This document shows positions 44,266-53,864 of a stretch of DNA of 64,000 nucleotides, in pieces; the stretch's first letter is position 1; every line of letters starts with the position of its first letter. The stretch spans positions 630,118 through 694,117 of the forward strand of contig NZ_JADWYS010000001.1 of NCBI RefSeq assembly GCF_015831345.1. The letters run 5' to 3'. The notes under the pieces were generated by a model. That model had not been told where the DNA came from. It saw nothing but the letters and a program-made list of their open reading frames with translations, and ran no database searches. Made by a program: the position numbers and the translations under genes. The stretch comes from Caenimonas aquaedulcis (GTDB lineage: Bacteria > Pseudomonadota > Gammaproteobacteria > Burkholderiales > Burkholderiaceae_C).

Positions 44266-45480
44266 TCAATCGGTGGGCAGCTCCGCGACGCGGCCGGTCT
44301 CCGGGTCGCGCCACGCGATGCGGCTGGCGTAACTCCAGGCCGTGCGCGACATGGCGCGTGCCAGCGCGACGGCGGCCGAGGGGCGCACCTGCGGGCTCGC
44401 CGCAAGCACGCCGACCCCCACCTGCGCTTCCCAATGCGCCTCCCCGGCTTCGAGACCGGCGGGCGACGCGCTCGTGCTGAGCACCACGGGCCGCGCCAGC
44501 CGGTTGGCGACCAGCCGCCCGAGCTCGATGAGGCGCGGCGCCTGCGCCGCGCCGCGCACCAGCAGCAGGAAGCCGTCGTCGCCCATGCGCCCCATCTCCA
44601 CGTCGCCCGGCACGCAGCGGCGCAGGCGGCTCGCGCACACGAAGAGCGCATGGTTGAGCGCCGTACGTCCGTGCAGGTTCTCCAGCGTGTAGAGGTTGCC
44701 GATGGACACGACGATGACGCCGACCGCGCGGGACGCGTCGTCGTGCTGGCGGAAGAACGCGAGGCCCACCATCTGGCCGGTCTCGGCGTGCGTGCGCATG
44801 CGCGTGATGGGGTCGTAGCTCGCGCCGTGCGTCACCACCTCGCGCAGCTCGATGAGGTAGGAGTAACGGTTCCACAAGGCCGTCGCCATCATCGACAGGT
44901 AGGCCATGCCGGCCACCGCGCTCACCGCATGCACCGGCCAGGGCACCGTGTCGCGGTTCAGTGCGATCCAGGACAGGCCGCTCACCGCGATCAGCATGAA
45001 CGACACGCCCGAGACGGCGACCCAGGCGAGCCTGTCGCCGCGGCGTGCGCTGCGCACGCAGGTCACGAGCATCGCGACGCCGACGGTGAACGCGGCGATG
45101 GAACCCATGGCGAGCGCGGCGTGCGGGTCCATCATCCAGCCGGCGCCGAGCACGAGGGCCGCGCCCGAGACCATCGACACGCGCGCGATCCGCGCCGTCG
45201 CCGGGTTGCGCAGCAGCCCCAGCATCGCGAGCAGCATGAGGCCGAGGATGACCGAGGTGGCGACCGCCACGTGCGCGAGCAGCCGCGCCTCCACCGCGGG
45301 ATCGGAGATCGGCAGCCAGCCCAGGTACGCGACGACGAAGAGCGTGGAGACGAGGCCCGACAACGCCGCGGTGAGCGCGACGCGCTGCTGCGAGCGCGCG
45401 AACGCGGCGAGCGAGCCCGCCAGCATGAGGCCCACACTCCCGAAATACCCTCCCCAGAACCCGACCGCGACGACGTCCAT
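44266..45480 (-). CDS. Multispanning membrane protein with a degenerate GGDEF-like domain
   Basis: The 404-residue protein starts at the ATG at 45480 with about seven TM helices in the first 240 residues. The C-terminal half has the diguanylate-cyclase layout: VGVIVVSIGNLYTLENLHG, then ALNHALFVCASRLRRCV, then MGRMGDDGFLLLVRG where active enzymes have R-x-GGDEF. The GGDEF signature is replaced by GDDGF, so activity is doubtful. The family could be a sensor for c-di-GMP or a relic. The gene is divergent from argA and the hrpA stop is 52 bases away. Confidence 0.7.
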   Translation of the reverse strand: MDVVAVGFWGGYFGSVGLMLAGSLAAFARSQQRVALTAALSGLVSTLFVVAYLGWLPISDPAVEARLLAHVAVATSVILGLMLLAMLGLLRNPATARIARVSMVSGAALVLGAGWMMDPHAALAMGSIAAFTVGVAMLVTCVRSARRGDRLAWVAVSGVSFMLIAVSGLSWIALNRDTVPWPVHAVSAVAGMAYLSMMATALWNRYSYLIELREVVTHGASYDPITRMRTHAETGQMVGLAFFRQHDDASRAVGVIVVSIGNLYTLENLHGRTALNHALFVCASRLRRCVPGDVEMGRMGDDGFLLLVRGAAQAPRLIELGRLVANRLARPVVLSTSASPAGLEAGEAHWEAQVGVGVLAASPQVRPSAAVALARAMSRTAWSYASRIAWRDPETGRVAELPTD

Positions 45481-45531
45481 GGGGGGCCACCTTACCCGCG
45501 CGGCCCCGTGCTGACAATCGGGTGCTTGCCG

Positions 45532-45545
45532 TACACTTTCCCCGA
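45532..45545 (+). promoter_or_regulatory. -10 box of argA, predicted leaderless start
   Basis: TACACT at 45532-45537 ends 7 bases before the argA ATG, so the start point would fall at or next to the ATG. A plausible -35 is CTGACA at 45511-45516 with a short 15-base spacer. No ribosome-binding site precedes the ATG. Confidence 0.4.
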
Positions 45546-46891
45546 TGTCCACGGTCTTCAACTTCACCTTCGTGCCCTGGTTCCGCTCGGTGGCGCCCTA
45601 CATCCACATGCACCGGGGCAAGACCTTCGTCGTGGGAATGGCCGGCGAGGCCATTGCGGCGGGCAAGCTGCAGCACATCGCGCAGGACCTCGCGCTGATC
45701 CAGAGCATGGGCGTGAAGATCGTCCTCGTGCACGGCTTCCGCCCGCAGGTCAACGAGCAGCTCAAGGCCAAGGGGCACGAGGCGAAGTACTCGCATGGCA
45801 TGCGAATCACCGACGAAGTCGCGCTCGACTCCGCCCAGGAGGCCGCGGGGCAACTGCGCTACGAGATCGAGGCCGCCTTCAGCCAGGGCCTGCCCAACAC
45901 GCCCATGGCGGGCTCCACGGTGCGCGTCATCTCGGGCAACTTCATCACCGCCCGACCGGTGGGCGTGGTGGACGGCGTGGACTTCCGGCATTCGGGACTG
46001 GTGCGCAAGGTGGACGTGGGCGGTATCACGCGCACGCTCGATTTCGGCGCGATGGTGCTGGTGTCGCCCTTCGGCTTCTCGCCGACCGGCGAGGCGTTCA
46101 ACCTCACGATGGAGGAGGTCGCGACCAGCATCGCCATCGCGCTGCAGGCCGACAAGCTGATCTTCCTCACGGAAATCCCCGGCATCCGCGTGAAGCCGCT
46201 GGAGCCGGAAAGCGAGGACAACCCGATCGACACCGAGCTGCCGCTCGCCGCGGCGGAACGGCTCCTGTCCCAGTTGCCGAGCGCGCAGCAGCCGACCGAC
46301 ACGGCCTTCTACCTGCAGCACTGCGTGAAGGCCTGCAAGGCGGGCGTGGAGCGCAGCCACATCATCCCTTTCTCCACCGACGGCTCGATGCTGCTGGAGG
46401 TGTACGTGCACGACGGCATCGGCACGATGGTCGTCGACGAGAAGCTCGAGGAACTGCGCGAGGCCACCGCCGACGACGTGGGCGGCATCCTGCAGCTGAT
46501 CGAACCCTTCGAGAAGGACGGCACGCTCGTCAAGCGGGACCGCACGGAGATCGAGCGCGACGTCGCCAACTATTCGATCATCGAGCACGACGGCGTGATC
46601 TTCGCCTGCGCGGCGCTGTACCCCTACCCCGAGGCCAAGACCGGCGAGATGGCGGCGCTCACCGTGTCACCGCAGAGCCAGGGCCAGGGCGACGGGGAAA
46701 AGATCCTCAAGCGCATCGAGCAGCGCGCGCGGGGGATGGGGCTGCAAAGCATCTTCGTGCTCACCACCCGCACCATGCACTGGTTCCTCAAGCGCGGGTT
46801 CGTGCAGGCGGAGCCCGAGTGGCTCCCCGAGGCGCGCAAGCGCAAGTACAACTGGGACCGCAAGAGCATGGTGTTCGTCAAGAAGCTGTGA
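45545..46891 (+). CDS. argA: N-acetylglutamate synthase ArgA
   Basis: First enzyme of arginine synthesis, 448 residues. The amino-acid kinase domain runs to about residue 290 (FVVGMAGEAIAAGK, VLVHGFRPQVNEQL, FLTEIPGIRVK) and the GNAT acetyltransferase domain to the end (AALTVSPQSQGQGDGEKIL as the acetyl-CoA loop, then HWFLKRGF). The two-domain form is typical of betaproteobacteria. Arginine feedback inhibition is expected from the family. Upstream of the ATG there is no ribosome-binding site, and a VOC gene follows 4 bases after the stop. Confidence 0.95.
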   Translation: MSTVFNFTFVPWFRSVAPYIHMHRGKTFVVGMAGEAIAAGKLQHIAQDLALIQSMGVKIVLVHGFRPQVNEQLKAKGHEAKYSHGMRITDEVALDSAQEAAGQLRYEIEAAFSQGLPNTPMAGSTVRVISGNFITARPVGVVDGVDFRHSGLVRKVDVGGITRTLDFGAMVLVSPFGFSPTGEAFNLTMEEVATSIAIALQADKLIFLTEIPGIRVKPLEPESEDNPIDTELPLAAAERLLSQLPSAQQPTDTAFYLQHCVKACKAGVERSHIIPFSTDGSMLLEVYVHDGIGTMVVDEKLEELREATADDVGGILQLIEPFEKDGTLVKRDRTEIERDVANYSIIEHDGVIFACAALYPYPEAKTGEMAALTVSPQSQGQGDGEKILKRIEQRARGMGLQSIFVLTTRTMHWFLKRGFVQAEPEWLPEARKRKYNWDRKSMVFVKKL

Positions 46892-46895
46892 GGCC

Positions 46896-47330
46896 GTGGT
46901 GACGAAGCCGCCCTTCACCCTCCACGGGCTGGACCACATCGTGCTGCGCGTGCGCGACCTGCAGACTATGCTCCGCTTCTATGTGGACGTGCTCGGCTGC
47001 ACGATGGAGAAGGTGCAGGAACCGCTCGGGCTCTACCAGGTGCGCGCCGGCTCGTCGCTGATCGACCTGGTCCCGCTGGACGGCAAGCTCGGGCGTGCGG
47101 GCGGCGCCGGGCCCGGAGTCGAGGGCCGCAACGTCGACCACTTCTGCCTGCGCATCGCGCCCTTCGACCTCGAAGCGCTGCGCGGCTGGCTCACGAGCCA
47201 AGGCGTGACGCCAGGCGAATCCGGGAAACGCTACGGCGCGGAGGGGGAAGGCCCGTCGCTGTACCTCAGCGATCCGGAGGGAAATGGGGTGGAGCTCAAG
47301 GGCGTTCTTCAGCCCGGAAAAGCCGCCTGA
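46896..47330 (+). CDS. VOC-family protein (glyoxalase/bleomycin-resistance fold)
   Basis: A 144-residue protein of the vicinal-oxygen-chelate fold. The pattern includes LDHIVLRVRDLQTMLRFYVDVLG, RNVDHFCLRIAPFDLEAL and YLSDPEGNGVEL, with His and Glu residues at the expected metal positions. It starts with GTG (46896), only 4 bases after the argA stop, so it is translationally coupled. The substrate cannot be assigned; lactoylglutathione lyase and ring-cleaving or lyase activities are possible. Confidence 0.82.
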   Translation: MVTKPPFTLHGLDHIVLRVRDLQTMLRFYVDVLGCTMEKVQEPLGLYQVRAGSSLIDLVPLDGKLGRAGGAGPGVEGRNVDHFCLRIAPFDLEALRGWLTSQGVTPGESGKRYGAEGEGPSLYLSDPEGNGVELKGVLQPGKAA

Positions 47331-47355
47331 CAACCGGCGCGGCAGCGCCTAAACT
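47327..47355 (+). promoter_or_regulatory. Sigma70-type promoter of the phosphoribosyltransferase gene
   Basis: CTGACA (47327-47332) and TAAACT (47350-47355) are separated by 17 bases. The expected start point, 6-7 bases beyond the -10 box, coincides with the A of the ATG at 47362. No ribosome-binding site precedes that ATG, so the message is probably leaderless. Confidence 0.6.
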
Positions 47356-47361
47356 GGCCGG

Positions 47362-48030
47362 ATGGACGAGGCCCGCGTGCCCTTTGCCGACCGCGCCGAG
47401 GCGGGGCGCGCGCTCGCCCAGCGCCTGATGAACTGGCGCGAGCGGCCCGGCCTGCTGGTGCTGGGCCTGCCGCGTGGTGGCGTTGCGGTGGCCGCCGAAG
47501 TGGCCCGCGCACTTCACGCCCCGCTGGACATCTTCGTCGTGCGCAAGCTGGGCTTTCCCGGTCACGAGGAATACGCGATGGGCGCCATCGCCAGCGGCGG
47601 CATCCGTGTGATGAACCCCCTGCCCGGGATCGACGTGCCGCCCGAGGCGATCGCCCGTGTCGTGGCGCGCGAGCAGGACGAATTGCGCCGGCGCGAACTG
47701 CTCTATCGCGGCGAGCGGCCCGCGATATCGCTGCGCGGCCGGGACGTGATCGTGGTCGACGACGGGCTGGCGACCGGCGCCACGATGCGCGCGGCTGTGG
47801 AAGCGATACGCCAGCAGCATCCGCTGCGCATCACGATCGCCGTGCCGGTGGGCGCGAAAGAGTCCTGCGAGGAACTCCGCCCGCTGGTGGACGAGCTCGT
47901 CTGCGCCGCGACGCCCATGCCGTTCCATGCCGTGGGCGCCTGGTACCGGTCATTTCCGCAGGCCACCGACGACGAAGTGCGGAGCCTGCTGGACAGCGCG
48001 CGGCGCGAGCACCGCGCCGCGCCGCATTGA
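47362..48030 (+). CDS. Phosphoribosyltransferase-fold protein
   Basis: A 222-residue type I PRTase. The PRPP-binding motif is DVIVVDDGLATGATM (about 130-144), with LGLPRGGVAVAAEVA and FVVRKLGFPGHEEYAMGAIA upstream, features of the conserved PRTases of unknown substrate that pair with erythromycin-esterase-like or dienelactone-hydrolase-like proteins. The next gene is Ere-like, 10 bases downstream. A fused form exists in other bacteria as I recall. The natural reaction is unknown; nucleotide salvage is not established. Confidence 0.85.
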   Translation: MDEARVPFADRAEAGRALAQRLMNWRERPGLLVLGLPRGGVAVAAEVARALHAPLDIFVVRKLGFPGHEEYAMGAIASGGIRVMNPLPGIDVPPEAIARVVAREQDELRRRELLYRGERPAISLRGRDVIVVDDGLATGATMRAAVEAIRQQHPLRITIAVPVGAKESCEELRPLVDELVCAATPMPFHAVGAWYRSFPQATDDEVRSLLDSARREHRAAPH

Positions 48031-48040
48031 AGGTGGTCCC

Positions 48041-49399
48041 ATGTCTGTCATGAATCCGCCCTCCCACCTCGACGGCGGCGTCGCGGCACGGCTTCGCGGG
48101 CACCTGGTGCCGCTGCGCGGGGCCGCGAACGACTACGATCCGCTGCTCGCGCTCATCGGGGATGCCCATTTCGCGCTGATCGGCGAGGCGTCGCACGGCA
48201 CGCACGAGTTCTATGCCGAACGCATCCGCATCACGCAGCGCCTCATCGCCGAGAAGCGATTCGGCGCCATCGCGGTGGAGGCCGACTGGCCCGATGCCTG
48301 GCGCGTCAACCGGTACGTGCGCGGCGCCACGGACGACGTGGACGCGAACGCGGCGCTCTCGGGCTTCAAGCGCTTCCCCGCCTGGATGTGGCGAAACACC
48401 GAAGTGCGCGATTTCGTGGAATGGCTGCGCGATTACAACCGCTCGCGCCCCGGCCACGACCAGGTGGGCTTCTACGGCATCGACCTCTACAGCCTCTTCG
48501 GCTCGATCCAGGCCGTGCTGGCCTACCTTGCGCGCGTCGATCCCGAGGAAGCACGCCGCGCGAAGGCGCGCTACGCCTGCTTCGACCACGCGCGCGAGGA
48601 CAGCCAGGCCTACGGCTACGGCGCGAGCTACGGTCTCACGCCGAGCTGCGAGGACGAGGCGGTGCAGCAGCTGCGCGCGATGAACAGCCTCGTCGCGCGG
48701 TTCGCGCCCGTCGCGGGAATGGAGCGCGACGAGGCCTTCTTCGCGCAGCAGAACGCGCGCCTCGTGCGCAATGCCGAGGAGTATTACCGCACCATGTTCC
48801 GCGGCCGCGTGTCTTCGTGGAACCTGCGCGACAGCCACATGGTGGAGACGCTGGTGGCGCTGCGCCGGCACCTGACCGACGCGAACGTCCCGCCGCGCAT
48901 CGCCGTATGGGCCCACAACTCGCACCTGGGCGACGCCGCCGCCACGGAGATGGGGGAGATGGGCGAATGGAACGTCGGTCAGCTCATGCGCGAACGCATG
49001 GGGCAGGACGCGGTGCTCATCGGGTTCAGCACGCACCGCGGCAGCGTCACGGCCACGTCCGACTGGGACGAGCCCCCGCAGCGCAAGCGCGTGCGCGATG
49101 GCCTGCCGGACAGCTGGGAAGACATCTTCCATCGCACCGGGGAAGCGCGCTTCCTGCTGCCCTTGCGCGGGAACGCGGCGCTGCGCGACCTGGTCGATGC
49201 GAAGCAGCGCCTGCAGCGCGCGATCGGGGTGATCTACCGCCCGGAGACGGAGCGGCAAAGCCACTACTTCATGACCCGCCTGGGCGGGCAGTTCGACGCG
49301 ATGATCCACATCGATGAAACCCGCGCGCTCGAGCCGCTGGATCCCGGCGAGTCCTGGCCGTCCTGGGAGCCCCCGGAAACCTACCCGTCAGCCCTGTAG
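48041..49399 (+). CDS. Erythromycin-esterase-like hydrolase
   Basis: The 452-residue protein belongs to the EreA/ChaN-like-fold esterase family (PF05139). Family residues include LIGEASHGTHEFY (with the catalytic-type Glu and His), VEADWPDAWRVNRYVRG, and WAHNSHLGDAAATEM. The ATG at 48041 follows the PRTase stop by 10 bases. Most chromosomal members are not known to give macrolide resistance, so no resistance claim is made. It is convergent with dsbB; the stops overlap by 12 bases. Confidence 0.85.
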   Translation: MSVMNPPSHLDGGVAARLRGHLVPLRGAANDYDPLLALIGDAHFALIGEASHGTHEFYAERIRITQRLIAEKRFGAIAVEADWPDAWRVNRYVRGATDDVDANAALSGFKRFPAWMWRNTEVRDFVEWLRDYNRSRPGHDQVGFYGIDLYSLFGSIQAVLAYLARVDPEEARRAKARYACFDHAREDSQAYGYGASYGLTPSCEDEAVQQLRAMNSLVARFAPVAGMERDEAFFAQQNARLVRNAEEYYRTMFRGRVSSWNLRDSHMVETLVALRRHLTDANVPPRIAVWAHNSHLGDAAATEMGEMGEWNVGQLMRERMGQDAVLIGFSTHRGSVTATSDWDEPPQRKRVRDGLPDSWEDIFHRTGEARFLLPLRGNAALRDLVDAKQRLQRAIGVIYRPETERQSHYFMTRLGGQFDAMIHIDETRALEPLDPGESWPSWEPPETYPSAL

Positions 49400-49915
49400 C
49401 AGGGGCGCGGGGTCGCTGCGCTTCACGAGGCGTGCCAGCAGCCACAGCGCCACGAGCGCGAAGGCGCAGAAGCACAGGAAGGACCAGTTGGCGATCGAGC
49501 CGCCGAGGAAGGTCCAGTCGATCTTGGTGCAATCGCCCGAGCCCTTGAAGATCAGCGGGATCGCGCGCTTGAGCGGGAAGGTCTCGATCATCCCGTAGAA
49601 GTCGCGCCCGCAGGAGGCGGTCTCGGGCGGGTACCACTGCAGCCAGCTCTGGCGCGCCGCGACGAAGGCGCCGAAGCCCGCGGCCACCAGCATGACGGCG
49701 CTGCCCGCGACCCAGGCGCCGCGCCTGGGAAACGATGCGGAGAGCCCTGCCGCCAACGCCACCAGCACCAGCGCGTAGCGCTGGACGATGCACATCGGGC
49801 AGGGCTCCAGCCCCACGACGTGCTGCAGGTACAGCCCGAAGGCCAGCATGGCGACGCAGGCCGCCGCGACGAGGCCCAGCACGCGCCGCGGCGAGGTATC
49901 CAACCAATCGATCAA
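49388..49915 (-). CDS. dsbB: Disulfide bond formation protein DsbB
   Basis: Inner-membrane quinone-dependent oxidase of DsbA. The 175-residue protein has four TM helices, the CPMC redox pair after the first helix (VGLEPCPMCIVQRYAL) and the second pair in the later periplasmic loop (SCGRDFYG and GSGDCTKIDW). I chose the TTG at 49915, which has GGGGGAAG nearby upstream; an ATG at 49963 lies inside cysA. It starts about 25 bases after the cysA stop and may be co-transcribed with the sulfate importer. Linkage to sulfur is likely incidental. Confidence 0.88.
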   Translation of the reverse strand: MIDWLDTSPRRVLGLVAAACVAMLAFGLYLQHVVGLEPCPMCIVQRYALVLVALAAGLSASFPRRGAWVAGSAVMLVAAGFGAFVAARQSWLQWYPPETASCGRDFYGMIETFPLKRAIPLIFKGSGDCTKIDWTFLGGSIANWSFLCFCAFALVALWLLARLVKRSDPAPLLQG

Positions 49916-49940
49916 TTCACTTCCCCCGCGACGCCCGGTG

Positions 49941-51062
49941 TCAGGCGCCTTCGACGAACACACGGGCGCGGCGCGGCGTCACCACCAGCGTCTCGCCCTC
50001 CTTGAACGCCATCTCGTTGAACAACTGCGCGGGAATCTGCGCTTCGATGATGGCGTCCTGGCTCTCGGGCCCACTCCCCGCCGGTTGGTGGTCGTTGGCG
50101 GGAATAAGTTCCAGCCGCGCGATCGGCCCGACGACGATGGCCCGGCTCAATTGGACCACGATCCCGCGCGGGCGGCCCTCGGCGTCCAGGCCCTCGCCCG
50201 GCGAATAGCGCTGCACGTCGAGGTCGTGCGGGCGCACATAGGCGAAGGCCTTGGCGTTCTGCGCGTCGGCGTGTTCGGGCGCGTCGAACTGGATGCCCTC
50301 CATGTGCACCTCGCCCTGGTGGGCGCGGCCGTGGAAGGTGTTCACGTCGCCGAGGAAACCGTAGACGAAGGGGCTGGCCGGGTGGTCCCAGACCTGCTGG
50401 GGCGAGCCGACCTGCTCGATCTTGCCGGCGTTCATCAGCACGACGCGGTCCGCGACCTCGAGGGCCTCTTCCTGGTCGTGCGTGACGAAGATGCTGGTGA
50501 CGTGCAGCTCGTCGTGCAGGCGACGCAGCCAGCGGCGCAGTTCCTTGCGCACCTTGGCATCGAGCGCGCCGAAAGGCTCGTCGAGCAGCAGCACCTTGGG
50601 TTCCACCGCCAGCGCACGTGCCAATGCGATCCGCTGGCGCTGCCCCCCGGACAGCTGCGAGGGAAACCGGTCGGCCAGCCAGTCGAGCTGCACCAGGCCG
50701 AGCAGGTCATGCACCTTCTTCTGGATCTGCGCTTCGCCCGGCCGCTGCCCGCGCGGCTTGACGCGCAGGCCGAAGGCGACGTTCTCGAACACCGTCATGT
50801 GGCGAAACAGCGCATAGTGCTGGAACACGAAGCCGACCTGGCGCTCGCGCACGTGCACGGAGGTCGTGTCCTCGCCCGAGAAGAGGATGCTGCCCGCGTC
50901 CGCCGTCTCCAGCCCCGCGATGATGCGCAGCAACGTGGTCTTGCCGCAGCCCGACGGGCCGAGCAGCGCGATCAGCTCGCCGGATTCGATGTCCAGCGAG
51001 ACATCGCGCAGCGCATGGAAGTCGCCGAACTGCTTGCTGACATTGCGGATTTCGATACTCAT
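49941..51062 (-). CDS. cysA: Sulfate/thiosulfate ABC transporter ATPase CysA
   Basis: ATPase of the sulfate importer, 373 residues. Walker A is [13 protein letters not shown], the signature [15 protein letters not shown] and Walker [14 protein letters not shown]-terminal regulatory TOBE-like domain follows residue 240. It overlaps cysW by 4 bases (ATGA). Such operons are activated by CysB when sulfate or cysteine is scarce. Confidence 0.96.
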   Translation of the reverse strand: MSIEIRNVSKQFGDFHALRDVSLDIESGELIALLGPSGCGKTTLLRIIAGLETADAGSILFSGEDTTSVHVRERQVGFVFQHYALFRHMTVFENVAFGLRVKPRGQRPGEAQIQKKVHDLLGLVQLDWLADRFPSQLSGGQRQRIALARALAVEPKVLLLDEPFGALDAKVRKELRRWLRRLHDELHVTSIFVTHDQEEALEVADRVVLMNAGKIEQVGSPQQVWDHPASPFVYGFLGDVNTFHGRAHQGEVHMEGIQFDAPEHADAQNAKAFAYVRPHDLDVQRYSPGEGLDAEGRPRGIVVQLSRAIVVGPIARLELIPANDHQPAGSGPESQDAIIEAQIPAQLFNEMAFKEGETLVVTPRRARVFVEGA

Positions 51063-51943
51063 GATGTCACTCCGGGATTTTCTGGGGGCGCTTCATTCGC
51101 CGCCCGCATCTCGCGTTCCTGCCGCCACTCCGCCACCGACTTGATCGCCAGCGTCACCAGCGCCAGCAAGGCGAGCAGCGATGCCACCGCGAACGCCGCG
51201 ACCGACTGGTACTCGTTGTACAGAATCTCCACGTGCAGCGGCATCGTGTTGGTCTGCCCCCGGATGTGCCCGGACACCACCGACACCGCGCCGAACTCGC
51301 CCATCGCGCGCGCGTTGCACAGGATCACGCCATAGATCAGGCCCCACTTGATGTTGGGCAACGTGACGTACCAGAAAGTCTGCCAGCCGTTGGCGCCCAG
51401 CACGATGGCCGCCTGCTCCTCGTCGTTGCCCTGCGCCTGCATCAGCGGGATCAATTCGCGGGCGATGAAGGGAAAGGTCACGAAGACCGTCGCGAGCACG
51501 ATGCCCGGGACCGCGAAGATGATCTTGATGTCGTGCGCCGCCAGCCACGGGCCGAACCAGCCCTGCGCGCCGAACATGAGCACGTAGATCAGGCCCGCCA
51601 CCACGGGCGACACCGAAAACGGCAGGTCCACGAGCGTGGTGAGGAAGGCCTTGCCGCGGAACTCGAACTTCGCGATGCACCAGGCCGCGGCGATGCCGAA
51701 CACGAGGTTGAGCGGCACCGCGATCGCGGCCGTGATCAGCGTCAGCTTGATGGCCGACCACGCGTCGGGCTCCTTCAGCGCTTCGAGATAGGCGCCGACG
51801 CCCTTGCGCAATGCCTCGGTGAACACCGCCGCGAGCGGCAGCACCAGGAACAGCACGATGAACACCAGCGCGATGCCGATCAGCGTGCGCCGCACCCATG
51901 CCGATTCGCTCGTGACGATGCGCTTGGTCGCGAGCGAGCTCAT
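51059..51943 (-). CDS. cysW: Sulfate ABC transporter permease CysW
   Basis: Membrane subunit of the sulfate importer. It has 294 residues from the ATG at 51943, with about six TM helices ([24 protein letters not shown] is the first). The EAA loop is [28 protein letters not shown]. The ATG overlaps the cysT stop and the stop overlaps cysA, as in most cysTWA operons. Upstream in-frame sequence is overlap with cysT. Confidence 0.94.
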   Translation of the reverse strand: MSSLATKRIVTSESAWVRRTLIGIALVFIVLFLVLPLAAVFTEALRKGVGAYLEALKEPDAWSAIKLTLITAAIAVPLNLVFGIAAAWCIAKFEFRGKAFLTTLVDLPFSVSPVVAGLIYVLMFGAQGWFGPWLAAHDIKIIFAVPGIVLATVFVTFPFIARELIPLMQAQGNDEEQAAIVLGANGWQTFWYVTLPNIKWGLIYGVILCNARAMGEFGAVSVVSGHIRGQTNTMPLHVEILYNEYQSVAAFAVASLLALLALVTLAIKSVAEWRQEREMRAANEAPPENPGVTS

Positions 51944-52794
51944 GTTCCCCCCGACCGCCGGCGCTGCCAGCCTTGCAGCGCGTTGATCACGAGCAGCAGC
52001 ACGAAGGACAGCGCCAGCATCACCACGGCCACGGCAGTCGCGCCCGCATAGTCGTATTGCTCCAGCTTGCCGATGATGACCAGCGGGGTGATCTCCGAGA
52101 CCATGGGCATGTTGCCCGCGATGAAGATCACCGAGCCGTACTCGCCGATCGCGCGCGCGAATGCCATCGCGAAGCCCGTGAGCAGGGCCGGCGCGATCGA
52201 CGGAAAGATCACACGCGTGAACGTCTGCAGGCGCGTGGCGCCCAGGCACATCGCGGCTTCTTCAAGTTCACGCTCGCCCTCCTCCAGCACCGGCTGCACC
52301 GTGCGCACCACGAACGGCAGGCCGATGAAGATCAGCGCGATGACGACGCCGTTGGGGTTGAACGCGAGCTTGATGCCCAGGGGCTCGAGGTACTGGCCGA
52401 TCCATCCGTTGCCCGCGAGCAGCGCGGTGAGCGAAATGCCCGCCACCGCCGTCGGCAGGGCGAAAGGCAGGTCGACCAGTGCGTCGATGATCTTCTTGCC
52501 CGGGAAGGTGTAGCGCACCAGCACCCAGGCCACCAGCAGCCCGAAAACCACGTTCACGAGCGCCGCGATGAACGAGGCGCCGAAGGTAAGCCGGTACGAG
52601 GCCACCACGCGCGGCGAGCTGATGGCGGCCCAGAACTGGTCCCAGCTCAGGGTGAAGGTCTTCAGGACCAGCGCCGAGAGCGGGATGAGGACGATCAGGC
52701 TCAGGTACAGCAGCGTGTATCCGAGCGTGAGGTTGAAGCCCGGCAGGACCTTGCGGTTCGCGCCCGTCGCGGGCACCGCGGCAGCCGCGCTCAT
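51940..52794 (-). CDS. cysT: Sulfate ABC transporter permease CysT (CysU)
   Basis: The other membrane subunit, 284 residues with about six TM helices ([22 protein letters not shown] as the first). The ATPase-contact loop is [28 protein letters not shown]. It overlaps both neighbours (sbp stop and cysW start) by 4 bases. Assigned as CysT rather than CysW by order and by the [17 protein letters not shown] start. Confidence 0.94.
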   Translation of the reverse strand: MSAAAAVPATGANRKVLPGFNLTLGYTLLYLSLIVLIPLSALVLKTFTLSWDQFWAAISSPRVVASYRLTFGASFIAALVNVVFGLLVAWVLVRYTFPGKKIIDALVDLPFALPTAVAGISLTALLAGNGWIGQYLEPLGIKLAFNPNGVVIALIFIGLPFVVRTVQPVLEEGERELEEAAMCLGATRLQTFTRVIFPSIAPALLTGFAMAFARAIGEYGSVIFIAGNMPMVSEITPLVIIGKLEQYDYAGATAVAVVMLALSFVLLLVINALQGWQRRRSGGT

Positions 52795-53783
52795 TTGACG
52801 GTGTAGATCTTGTCGAACTGCCCGCCGTCGTTGAAGTAGACCTTCTGCGCCTCGGCGAGCGAGCCGTACAGCTCCTGCACGGTGAACAGCTTGATCGGCT
52901 TGAAGGTCGACGCGTACTTCTTCAGGACGGCGGCGGAGTGCGGGCGGATCGAGTGCTTCGCCGCGATCTCCTGGCCTTCATCGGAGTACAGGTACTGCAG
53001 GTAGGCCTTCGCGAGCTCCGCGGTGCCCTTCTTCGCCACCGTGCGCTCGACGACCGCGACCGGGTTCTCGGCCACGATGCTGATCGACGGGTAGACCACG
53101 TCCACCTTGTCGGCGCCGAATTCCTTGTTGACCGATTCGACTTCCGATTCGAAGGTGATGAGCACGTCGCCCGTGTTGCGCTGCAGGAAGGCCGTGGTCG
53201 CATCGCGGCCGCCGCGCGCCAGCACCGGCACGTTCTTGTACAGCTTCGACAGGAATTCCTGTTGCTGCGCCTCGGTCGCGCCCTTCTTCTTCAGGTAGCC
53301 GAGCGCCGCCAGGTAGGCGTAGCGGCCGTTGCCGCCGGTCTTGGGGTTCACCACGACCACGCCGACGCCGGGCTTGACGAGGTCGTCCCAATCCTTGATG
53401 CCCTTGGGGTTGCCGTTGCGCACCAGGAACAGCATGGTCGACGAGGTCGGCGACGCGTTGCCCGGGAATCTGCTCGCCCAGTCCTTGGCGACCACGCCGC
53501 GCTCGGCGAGGAAGTCCACGTCGGTGGTCGTGTTCATGGTGACCACGTCTGCATCGAGGCCGTCGGCGACGGCACGCGCCTGCGCGCTGGAGCCGCCGTG
53601 GGCCTGGTCGATCTTGACGTCCTTGCCCGTGGTCTTCTTGTAGTGGGCGATGAAGGCGGCGTTGTAATCCTTGTAGAACTCGCGCGCCACGTCGTAGGAC
53701 GCGTTGAGCAGGGTCTGCGCGGAAGCGAGGCCGCTGGCCGCGAAGGCGGCGGCGGCGAGGAGGGTCTTGAGCGAGGTTTTCAT
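52791..53783 (-). CDS. sbp: Sulfate-binding periplasmic protein
   Basis: Receptor of the sulfate importer, 330 residues. A signal peptide (MKTSLKTLLAAAAFAASGLASAQ) precedes LLNASYDVAREFYKDYNAAF, with HGGSSAQARAVADGLDADVV forming part of the anion-binding site. Sbp and CysP are close relatives; the presence in a sulfate operon supports Sbp, but thiosulfate binding is not excluded. GGAGG is placed 3-7 bases upstream of the ATG. The upstream region holds AGGCCT-TAT-AGGCCT at 53850-53864. Confidence 0.94.
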   Translation of the reverse strand: MKTSLKTLLAAAAFAASGLASAQTLLNASYDVAREFYKDYNAAFIAHYKKTTGKDVKIDQAHGGSSAQARAVADGLDADVVTMNTTTDVDFLAERGVVAKDWASRFPGNASPTSSTMLFLVRNGNPKGIKDWDDLVKPGVGVVVVNPKTGGNGRYAYLAALGYLKKKGATEAQQQEFLSKLYKNVPVLARGGRDATTAFLQRNTGDVLITFESEVESVNKEFGADKVDVVYPSISIVAENPVAVVERTVAKKGTAELAKAYLQYLYSDEGQEIAAKHSIRPHSAAVLKKYASTFKPIKLFTVQELYGSLAEAQKVYFNDGGQFDKIYTVK

Positions 53784-53849
53784 GTTCCTCCGATTTTGGG
53801 GCGCGCAGGCGCCCTCCCAACGACCGTCTTGTTGTTAGCTCATGCGCCC

Positions 53850-53864
53850 AGGCCTATAAGGCCT
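53850..53864. promoter_or_regulatory. Inverted repeat in the sbp upstream region
   Basis: AGGCCT is repeated around a 3-base ATA/TAT centre, 67 bases upstream of sbp and touching the stop codon of the IclR gene. Its position would suit an activator site for sbp or the end of the IclR transcript; no T-run follows, so a terminator is less likely. Confidence 0.35.

Noticed and set aside
48041..49399. Macrolide resistance gene
   Set aside because: Similarity to erythromycin esterases is at family level only; pairing with a phosphoribosyltransferase points to a housekeeping or stress role.
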